A DNA stretch of 64,000 nt from Glandiceps talaboti (taxonomy: Eukaryota > Hemichordata > Enteropneusta > Spengelidae). The notes beneath the pieces were generated by a model, which worked only from the letters and a program-made list of their open reading frames with translations, did not search any database and was not told the origin of the DNA. Of this stretch, positions 1-11,193 are shown in pieces; position 1 is the stretch's first letter, and each line of letters opens with the position of its first letter. Where the stretch lies: assembly GCF_964340395.1 (NCBI RefSeq), contig NC_135553.1, positions 23,143,449 through 23,207,448 on the forward strand, in the 5' to 3' direction. The position numbers and the translations under genes are program-made.

Positions 1-770
1 TTGGGAATAACCTCTAAGCACCTAATTAATATCCTACAGAAGACAGGGTATATTATTTTAATGATATGTTTATGGAAATTTGGGTAATCATACTTACTTA
101 TCAAATATACAGTAGTCATGGTGAATAGTTTAGGAATACAGTTATCAAAGAATACCTGAAACAAATAAGAGTTAAATTTAATCAACCCTGATATAACTTT
201 TAACAAACCAGTGTAATTCAAAAACTGTTTATACACAAGGACAGTTCCTTTTTTCATTTTCATTGTTTTCTTGTAAATTAACATCCTATAGATAATTAGA
301 TATTGTTTAAATAGATGGACTAAATCACTGTGTTTTCATAGTCAGTCTCAACATGCTGTATGTAGCAATGTAACTGTATCATGAATAATTATATATTACA
401 CTGTATACAGAAAAACTGCCTTCAGAAAAGTGGTTCCCTAGTGATAACAGTGATAGCATTATTATGTGTCTCCTAAGCTACACCATAAACACCTGATATC
501 ATAGTAACTTTTAATTGTGTGTCTAAGTCTGACTTTGTCTTTGTCCAGCTGTTGAACAATTTATCCAAGAGTTCATTAATCCTGTCTTACCTTCATATTA
601 ACCCATCGAACATGTCTGAGAAGACATTTTATTTATATCGCTGTCTACTTGGTAATGTCAAGCTCACTGCTTGTCTAATTGTCTGTTTGTATATGTCTGA
701 ATGTCTCTCTGTTTCTGCTTATACATGTATATCTGAATGCCTACTTGGCTATCTGTTTATATACCTGTTT
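1..770. other. AT-rich non-coding flank, nothing recognised
   Basis: No exon, RNA gene or repeat family shared with the rest of the window was recognised. It lies downstream of the stop codon of the TIR-Death gene and could hold intergenic sequence or a distal 3' UTR. Confidence 0.4.
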
Positions 771-771
771 G

Positions 772-774
<3 letters not shown>

Positions 775-822
<48 letters not shown>

Positions 823-990
823 ATATCTGTCTGTTAATCTGGCTGTCTTTTCGTCTGTCTGGCTGCCTGTTTGTCTTTCTACCAGTCTATCTGCCTAGTT
901 GGCTGTCAGGCTGTAGACCTATTTGTCTGTCTGTGTCTGTCTGTCTGTCTGTCTGTCTGTAGGCTGTAGATCTATTTGTCTGTCTGTCTG

Positions 991-1057
<67 letters not shown>

Positions 1058-1065
1058 TCGTCTAT
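775..1065. repeat. (TGTC)n microsatellite, interrupted
   Basis: Two long runs of the tetranucleotide TGTC (about 775-823 and 911-1063) are separated by diverged TGTC-like sequence. Open frames here on both strands simply translate the repeat and are not genes. It lies about 100 bp downstream of the TIR-Death stop codon. Confidence 0.95.
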
Positions 1066-1152
1066 TCACCAGTCTATCTGCCTAATTAGCTGTGAGACTG
1101 TTTATCTAATTGTCTGTCTGCCATTCTGTCTTGCTGTCTATCAACCAATCTG

Positions 1153-1158
1153 TTTATT
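1153..1158 (-). promoter_or_regulatory. candidate polyadenylation signal of the TIR-Death gene
   Basis: AATAAA on the minus strand starts 2 nt after the TGA at 1161-1163. If used, the 3' UTR would be extremely short. A more distal site in the first kilobase is possible. Confidence 0.35.
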
Positions 1159-1160
1159 TG

Positions 1161-1684
1161 TCAGCTGATATCAAAAATGTGCATCTGTGAGCAATAAATC
1201 ATCAACCTACTGCAGTGACATTTTGGAGATCTCCTCACTGACTTTGTTTTGGACTTATTCTTGGATGGTTTATCAGAATCTGTGGTTGCTGTCTTTCCAC
1301 CAGGTTCACCTTCTCTACTTGATAGGGAAGCACTCTCCTTACTGTCACCATGAGTGTTCTGCTGGTTACTAATAGATGCACCATTCTGCGTACCTTGATC
1401 AGACCCTATGGTTTCTTGGTGTTGGTGATCTCCACTTGCATTCTGTGTACTTGGTTTGCTTGGATTTGGTTTAGTAGATACTGGTTGGCTGTCACCTGGA
1501 GTGTTCTGCTGCCTAGTTGATGCATTGTTCTGAGTACCTTGATCAGACTCTGTCGTTTCTCTGTGTTGGTGATCTCTGCTTGTATTCTGTGCACTTGATT
1601 CTGTCTGATTCTGTGTTGTAGTTTTAATTTCTGGAGTGACTCCTACAGATTCAGGTTGGCTATGAGAGCCAGAATGTCTGGTAT
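1161..1684 (-). CDS. TIR-Death gene, exon 5 (C-terminal tail and stop)
   Basis: The acceptor CTTGTAG precedes 1684, and the first codon is completed by the G left by exon 4. It encodes residues 335-508, rich in Gln, Asn, Ser, Thr, Gly and Asp. Two related segments of about 36 aa each contain QN(T/A)S-DHQH, (T/G)SDQGTQN and QQNT-GDS and follow one another. The end is basic then Cys/His-containing (SKTKSVRRSPKCHCS). The stop TGA is at 1161-1163. No enzymatic domain is recognised. Confidence 0.7.
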
Positions 1685-4555
1685 CTACAAGATTATTGAA
1701 ACAAGAAATATCACCATTACAGCTATAGCTAGCACTACTGAAGTATCAACAATATGTTCCTTTTCTCAAATTCTAACAACATTGTGGTCTACTTGTCTTT
1801 AGAAGGAAAATTTGAGAGTTGCCATCCGGATGAGAAATGGGTGTATTCATTTTTAATTTTTAATTAATTTGATTTTTAATTCATAAAAGTCACTCCATGT
1901 TTTTATACTTGAAATAAAGAATGTGAACAACATGTACTAAATCCTTGTTTAGATAACATAAAAAATAGCAAAACATTAGAAAAAGATTACAATTATTTGT
2001 TATTGTATGTACGATAAACTTTTTACACACTTTTTTTTTACCTCTTTTTAATTTATTGAGTTACAAACAAGGATTTAGTATGTGTATTTCACATTGTTTT
2101 TTTCAAGAAGGTAAACATAGTAGAGTTGTCTTAAGAATTCAAAATCCAAAATAAATACAAATTTGTCATCCATGTCATATGACCCACTTTAAGGAAATAT
2201 AAGAAATCAACTCGATAAAAATATTTGTGACATACTATCAAACTACTTGCAATTAAAATAATCCATACAAAGATTGTAAAAAAAAAAGTAGATACTGCTT
2301 CCCCTTGTAATAGTGTGTGTGCCCAAAATGATGACCTGAAAACAATTATCATTTAGTGATACATTTTGTTTTAGTAGACAACTAACATTATTTCTCAACA
2401 CTTCACTGTACTTTACTGCATCTACGTATATACCAGCCAGGGTCATGGACCTGAACTACTCTAAACCAAAATATTTCTGTGGTCACCAGATTAGCCTGGA
2501 ATTCATGTGAGTGGGGGGTTTGAGTTCGTTATTTCCCCATCACAAAAAATCAAAGTCAAAATCAAAATTCTAATTTCCCATTCGTCTGGATTCTAGGCTC
2601 TGATCTTTATGATCATTTCTTTCTTTCACACACACTTTTTATTTTGTATGTGACACGTACAAATGCAAGGATCGCTTATATAAATTTGTGGACTGCATTG
2701 TAAACAAGCCAGCAGTAATATGAAGGCACCAATGGAACTGGTTGCCATGGCAATTTATTCTTATCATGCATCAAGAACCTCCCTGACATCTTCAATGAAC
2801 AAGGTATGGATGTAAATAATCTCAACTCCCTACATCGTGGAGTCTAAATTCATTGACAAACCATTCTCTGCCTTCATTGCTGTTGTGTTCCTCTATGGCC
2901 TTTCACTTTCATATAATGTTAGTCCAGGTCTAAGCATGGGGAGAGTCATGGAGAAAATACTAAACATTATTCAAACTATATTAATGTACTGCAGTTGGAT
3001 TTTGTTGTTGTAATTTTGAGTGTGGTCATACAATTTGTAGAGCATACTTTTCCAACACAGAAATTCACAATAATAGGTACGTTACCATGGTTACTACTTG
3101 GTGTAGCATTCCCTTCATGTTGATGTACAGCAACATTATGCAGATCAATTGCTGGCTCTTCTTCATCTCTGTCTCTACTTCCTGGTGTTTGTTCTGAAGT
3201 GTCTGATGGATCAAATAAAAATTAAATTTCAAAAATACCGCCAATGGCGTTGTAGCACAACTGTAGTTTTTAAAAATGTTTATCCATATGCTAGTCTATG
3301 CTAACAATAGGTGTTTATTTGCTGAATAACTATCCAGTTGCCTATCCAACCATGTTGCTATCTTTACGATAAATGCTATCATTTGGCTGTTGCTATTGGC
3401 GTGGTCATGTTGTTAGATATATTTGCATACATTTGTGTATGTTTTTGTTCACTTGTGTATGAATTCCTGATATTGTCTTTGCAATATACGTGATCATTTG
3501 GCTGTTGCTATGGGCGTGGTCTTGTTGCTAGGAAAATTTACATACATTTTTTTGAATGTTTATTCAATTGTCTATTAAACCCTGTTGTTATCTTTGTGAA
3601 ATACACCACCGTTTGGCTGTTGCTATGGGCGTGGTCATGGTTACTAGGGTATTTGCATACATTTTTTAAATGTTAATTCATCTGTCTTTCTATTCCTGTT
3701 GTTATCTTTGCAATATACGTGATTATTTGGCTGTTGTTATGGGCGTGGTCTTGTTGCTATGCAAATTTACATACATTTTTTGGATGTTTATTCAATTATC
3801 TATTAAACCCTGTTGTTATCTTTGTGAAATACACCACCGTTTGGCTGTTGCTATGGGCGTGGTCATGGTTGCTAGGGTATTTGCATACATTTTTTGAATG
3901 TTTACTCACTTGCTTACCAGTTGATGTTGTTATTTGACCAAAATATACTGCCATTTGGTTGTTGCTAAGGGCGTGGTCATGGTCGCTAGGGCCAATTTTG
4001 TCAAAATGTTTTTAAGAAAATCTGCAGAATAACAGTTTCAGAAACATCTCGCCAAGTTTCAGACTAATTGACCAAGTACTTTTTGAGATATAAGTTTTTG
4101 ACCAAAAATGAACATTTTTACACCTAATTTGCATATCACTCATGGAATCATGGTAAGCTTAATATTTCTTCGTCCATACATCCCTAGATACATTCCCATT
4201 AAATTTCAGCCCAATCTGCTCAGTAGTTTTAGAATTATAGATTTTTAACCAAAAAGACACATTTTTAGCCCTAATTTGCATATCACTGATGGAATCATCC
4301 CGTCATGAACAAATCTTACTTTACACCACCTTAAGAATGTTCCCACCAAATTTCGCACCAATCTGCCCAGTAGTTTCTGAGTTTAAGTTTTTTGACCAAA
4401 AATCACATTTTTTGACCCAAATCACACACCTGTGATGCGATCATTTTGATTTGAACAATTTCCCAACTAGACACCCAAAGTAATGGACCCACCAAATATC
4501 GTGGCAATCGGTTCAGCGGTTTTTGACTTTAAGTTGTTTACACACACACACACAT

Positions 4556-4590
<35 letters not shown>

Positions 4591-7500
4591 GACAGACGCC
4601 GGGCGATCCCTATAGCACTACTGAACAAGTTCAGTTGTGCTAACAAAAATGACATGACATTCAACAAATCCCTTGGTATACTGGACATTCTTAGTCATTG
4701 CTATCAATATCAAGGCACTTGTGAATTCATAATCAATTTCTATATCATGGGGGAGTAACTGGGATAGTGTGTTTTACTGAGCAAAACTGGTCTCAAGATT
4801 AACCTGAATCTGATGAAAATCTGATGTGGTGAAAGCACCGTATGCAATTTCTTTATTTACCTCTATTTCCATCGCTTAGAGTAGTTTGTTTTCAATAATG
4901 TTGTTCTCAGTGGGTGCACATGATTATCGCCTTCGAACAACAAAATCGAAAACAGACGACACTAAACAATGGAAATAGAGGTAAATAAAGAAATCGAGCT
5001 GCTAGTTTTCACCACATCAGATTTTAATCAGATTGGGTTTTCTCCTACCTCAGAGAAAACAATGTAATCTAAGAAAGAAAAAAATGCAGGGACCATCAGG
5101 AAAGATGTTAATAAACAAAATGTTGAATTAATGTTGTAGGACAGTTACATGAAAAAACTGATTGGGTTTAGTTTCTTGAATTGAAGTTTTCTAGTATAGA
5201 TTAACATGCAACTATGACAGAGAAGGCAATTCCTCCCAAGATGTTTTTATGAAAACTTTGCTTCATTTGATAAATTACTGGTAAGCTCACAAAATGTTAC
5301 ACAAAGTTAAATGAGCTGGCGTATTGTTTCATTATTATGCTTTCAAAATAAGAACCTAAGTTACATACAGTGCTTCATTTATCTTTCCTAAACTGTATAT
5401 TTTGTGTTGCATAAACTCTTTGGACCTGTGGTCTTCATTGCAAATAAACTATCTATCTATGACAAAGAGTAGAAATTATCGGGGACACAAAATACTTCAG
5501 TCATTTTTAAAAAAATGATTGATGCCAATTACCATACTGGTAATTACCTTACTGATAAATTAAAGTGAATTTTATTTAAAGCCAAAAAAGGAGAATTGTT
5601 TCTTGTCAGCATGCATATCACTTAAATACCCTCGCATTGTCTTTTCTTTTCATGTTTTATCTAGCCCATACAGTCTGCAGATCCAGGGGGAATCACAAAA
5701 GTTACCCCTCCCTACTTCAGTGAAGACAACTGCAGAGCCAATCATGAACAAGCAAATGACATCTGTCCCAACATACACACTTGCTCTAAAGTACTACATA
5801 AAAAGAACAGTAACTGCCATGCATAGTAGATTGAGTGACCAGTTTGTTGAGAATAATAATAAAAAAAAACTTTCACATTGTCACACACTTTATACAAAAC
5901 GTCCTGACTAACAATTCTTCTTCTTCTTCTTTTTTTTTGGCCTAAGAGAAATTTTTTTTTATCAAACATGGTGAATTAATTCACAAAGTATCCTGTCTCT
6001 TCAAAACTATTTAACACTTTTATGTCTTGTTATTCATCTTGAATAATAATGATTCCATTATTTTGTATTAAAGTGGTCATATGGATGAGGATTGGGTATT
6101 TCTACTGGACTTTTAATTGACAAAAATATTTTATCCTGGCTTCCTACTTGAAAAAATCAACGTAGAACAACATTGACCAAGGTTGTGTTTGTAATTCAAT
6201 ACATTTCAAAAAGCTAAAAAAAAAAAACATGTAAAAAGTTTGTTACTGTACATACAGTATCACAGATTTTACACATTTATTAATCTTTTGCATGTTATTG
6301 AGTTACAAATAAGGACTTGGCATGTGTTGTTTCACATTGATTTTTCAAGAAGGAAGCCATAATAAAATTGTTTTATAAATTAAAAATCCAAAATAAATAC
6401 CCAATCCTCATCCATATGGCCACTTTAAAGGCCTAATCTGCAGTGCATGTAAATAGGGGTCGGATTAAGATGATACTCGTCATGCTAGATGACTTTGACC
6501 ATGTAACACGCTCACAGAGCTCATAGAGAGTGTCTATGAAACTGCAGTTTTAGAGAGTATTATAGATTTTTTATCTCCTAATGTAAGAGTATGGTATTAT
6601 GAAAATACAGGAAAGAAATCTGTCACTGTATTTTTATTTTGAGGACTATATTCATGAATATCATGGCTTGACACATGTTGGACGTGTCAAGACACTAGCC
6701 CCATCTACACGGCACTAAAAATGCTACCTGAGGCAGGACTAAGAATAGTTTGAAGGTCGTATTGACATAAACGCTACCCGAACTAGTCCTGAAACCGTCC
6801 TGCCTTAGGACACCTTTGAGAGGTTTCCTGAAACCCTCCTGACTTTGTCCTATGTACTGTCAGGATGGAATCAGGAAGGAACACACGACATCTACACCAT
6901 AACCTTCCTACATGTAGACACAAACCTATCCTACCTCAGGTACGATGACCTACATCTAGATGGGGCTAGTGACACGGGATTGAAAATTAGCTTAGAAATA
7001 ACCTGTTTAATGGTATCACCAAAGACTTATAAATAAGTCTTCATTTACATACAACATTCTTTCTCCTATAATTCACATTACAGAATTATATTGATATTTA
7101 AACTATTAATAATACCTTGATCATCATCATGCTCAATTCCAAATGCTACATCTTCACTTGGTAATCTGGGGGCATCTTGCTTCTTTGTGGCTTTCTCAAC
7201 AGGTACTGCAGGTGCTGTTTCTTTAGACTGTGTTGATTTGGGTGCTGATTACAAATGTAAGAAAAGTATGTGATTGTTAAAAAAGACACACATAAACTGC
7301 AAGTTGTGTACACAGTGTCTATCTGAAGTGACATAAATCAAGTTTATCAGTTTTCATAGATACTTACATAAATAAACTTCTTTACTGATATTCTTGTATC
7401 GTTTTAATATCAATGGATTCCTACCATGGCAATAGAAATTGTCTCCTGGTATTGTTACTGTTAATACAATTGATGACACTTGGACTTACTTGGATGAAGA

Positions 7501-10500
7501 TACTCGCATAAAGCGTTACCGATATTCTTGCATCATTTTAATATTAGAAGGCTCGAAATTAGTAGTAGTCAGGGGCACATGGACTACTAAACCACAGGGT
7601 GCAGCGAGCATGTAATTGATTGCTTGATCGATTGATCGATTAATTGATTTATTGATTGATTATTTGGTTGAATAATTGATCAATTGAATAATTAATTTTT
7701 GTGGTGAAATAAAACTTATTTTCTGTGTGATATTGATCAACTGACTGATTGATTTTTGTGGTGTTATAAAACTTTTTCCCCTTCTTTCCCTAGCTACTTT
7801 TCTCTCTTTTAGCTGTATTATAATTCTCTCTTTGACTAAATAAAGACATCTTGTCCATTTTTCTCCTCTTATCTAAATTAAAACACCCCTAATCTCATAA
7901 TTAGCAGGGATCAGTTACCAAGAAAATTTGCTTTATGTCTTATCTTCTGCGAGATTATCACACCAGACAAACAATCAATCATGCACACACTAGTATACTT
8001 TTATACTAGTGTGTGCATGATTGACTGTTTGTCTTGTGAAGGAAAACAGAGAGAGTTGATAGACAAATTGTTTCAGATTGTACAAAATAAACTCATGGGA
8101 GCAGCAACTATTTTTTGAAAATGTGCTGTCCTTAAATGTCACGAACTCGTTTTTTTGTGTTTTCAAGATGATCTAGGTAAGAACACATAAGGGACGCTCG
8201 CACAACATTACACAAGCTCAATAAACGAACACCGTTCGTGTACGACACCCTTCCCGATCCCCATAACAAACATTCACAATTTCGACATCACACATTTATA
8301 TATGATGTACTATGATAAAAATTGTAGCAGTCACGTTACTATGATCGATGCAATGTAAAAACATGACATGGTAAACTCTACACATTAAAATACTAAATTG
8401 GAATCCCAGCACTGTATTATATCACATTAGGAGTAAATTTTTATCAACTTATCAACATCTCAGTGGTAAATACAGAACTTGCTATCATTGAAGGCATGGA
8501 AGTTTTCGAGATTTGGTTAGAAATACGGAAATGAAGTTCTGCAATCACTTTGACGCTAGACCCCCTCCCCCCCCCCCCCCAAAAAAAAAACAAATGAAGT
8601 TCGCTTATTGAGCTTATCTGACATTGTGCAATCGTCCCTGGATAAATTCGAAACAAGTAAAAAGTGGACAAAATTCACCTGGATATTTACATTAAATTTG
8701 TCTTTTATCACCACATATGATAACTACACAGTGGAAGACAAAACTAAATCATACCACATAAAGTACATGTCTGAACAGAAAATAGGTGATTTTCTCATTG
8801 TGCCATGTCATAACAATGAGTGTTATGTCATTGGTTTTGTGGTGTTAAAAATTATGGAAAGCTCAGTTATTACAATATTTGTTTGACTGCCACCATACTA
8901 TTCCAGTAAAACTGACGGATACGGACAGCTGTCCATGCTGAAAGGAGTGCACGATGTAACATACCAAAGTGCCTGGGTGTGGTCAGAGTCACTGTACTGT
9001 ATGAGCTAGGGCAGGGACATTGTGGTAGTGCAGTTATTCTATACACCACCACTAACTACAAATCAATCCACAGAGGACTAGGGAAGCCATAATACTCATC
9101 ATTGACTCAGAGTGACAAGACCCTTCATGTCACTCATACTTTACTTGGTAAACTGAGAGATTCGTCATTATGTACATTTGTTACTAGCCTGTTTACGATG
9201 CTGTTGAGATACTAAGCTGGTAGTACCTCCCTAGCCCTCGTATCAACAGTTTACAGAACTGTTGAGATACAACATTAGCTGGTCATTCTTCCCTAGCCCT
9301 TGCATCAACAGCTTGTTGTGATTACATTGTCAAAGCTGATAAAAACGGATTGAAAATTTCGTTCAATAGCCTGTTTGATCACCGTGTGCAGTCCTTTCCA
9401 CCATGACAACTAGTTTGACTGTCATTATCCAAATAAATCAGTATGAACATATACACATTACGCAACGTGAGGCAAAACTTGAAGTGGACATGTGTTAATT
9501 TACATGTCATTTACATATGGTTAATAATATGTAAATTTAACCCTACGTGGTGCTGAATAACAATGTGGCTATATAAACCACTTGACAATGTAGCCAAGAC
9601 AAGCTGTAATTGATGCGAGAGTTAGGGAGTTAAGACGAGCTAACAATGTATCTCAAAAGTGCCGTAAACAGGCTAACTTTACAAACTAATGGTCCACAGT
9701 AGCACACACAATGTAAACATTCCAATCCACAGTCCTCAAAGAAGAAAACGAATGGAAAACAATACATAATTGCTTACCATGAAATCCACCCCCAAACTTC
9801 TTTAACAATTTTTCAGCAACTTCATTATTCCTTGCGTTTCTCAATGCTGCCACTAGTCTGTCAAATATAGCACGAACTCCACCCCTCTGAGTCTTTTTCC
9901 AGCCAAGAAGTATCTGATACTTGCACTCTTTGGCATTCCTTGGATAATTATCCTCGCAGTCTGTAATATCTGTTTCTGACACTCCAAGTCCTCTTGCCAG
10001 AAATTTTGTGTCTCCGAGACTAATTTTTTCTGTCGTAAATCGTATGGCTTCATCAATTTCAAAACCACCTTGGGGGCTTGAGGCAGCAGCTTGAAAATAT
10101 GGAAGACAGAACAATGAGATTCATAGCCAAGAGATTGACTAATATTCAGTTTGAACTTCAGGGCTCGAAATAGAATTTCTATGACAATGTTGTTTGCAAG
10201 AAAAGCAAGTACACATGTACACATGTACACATGTACATGTATGCTTTGTAAGTCTCTGAGATGAAGTTGTGTCAGGTTACAGTCTCTGAGCTAAAGTCAG
10301 TATATTGTGTATGTCTTTGGGTTAAAGTCAGTATGTTGTGTCAGGTAGCCAAGTCTTTGGGTCAAAGTCAGTATGTTGTGTCTGGTAGCCAAGTCTCTGA
10401 GCTGTAACATTTGTGATGCCTGTGAAAGCTAACATACATGTACTGTGTATGGAAACTTTCATAATTTCTTTCTAGCTCAAGTTTGATTCAACTTTGTTTA

Positions 10501-10985
10501 AATTTGTATATATTACACTACATGTAGGTTGACAGTATGTGTGTTCAAAATATGAGACTCCATTACAATTCTTGCATCAAGGTAATACTAATTATCATAC
10601 CATGCACAAACCAAGATATTGTCTTTGAACAGAAAATTTGGATTAAACACCCTGATCATTCCATGTCAGGACAACTCATGTCTATATCAATGGTTCTATG
10701 TTGATCGGAATTTGAGTCAAAACATCTCAAATCACCATTATTTTTCTCAATTTTCCATAAATTATGCTTGAGGAGGTATATAATTACATTATTCTCCAAT
10801 ATTATTTCTTCATTCAGCCAGAAAATACTCATGACCTAAGGGTTTATCACTGCTCATCTAGCAGCTCATAGTGACAAGGCTCCTCAGGTCACTCGTAGTT
10901 TCCTTGGCTGGACGAAGAAAAATATTGGGGATTAATATCTAATTGTATCGTTGAGTTATCAACTTACATTTTGACAACAGGATGC

Positions 10986-11027
<42 letters not shown>

Positions 11028-11127
11028 TACATACATACATACATACATACATACATACATACATACATACATACATACATACATACATACATACACACAT
11101 GCTTGCTATGGCATGTTATGCAATAAA

Positions 11128-11193
<66 letters not shown>

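Noticed and set aside
519-1168. Open frames of 60-147 codons over 519-1168 on both strands
   Set aside because: They are translations of the (TGTC)n repeat (alternating Cys/Leu/Ser/Val or Thr/Asp/Arg/Gln) with no independent coding evidence.
5603-5969. Frames at 5.6-6.0 kb and related frames at 26.0-26.4 and 27.6-28.1 kb as a shared protein family
   Set aside because: Their similarity comes from the family B MITE, which is non-coding. Only the ATAD5 exon 9 segment of the 27.6-28.1 kb frame is real.
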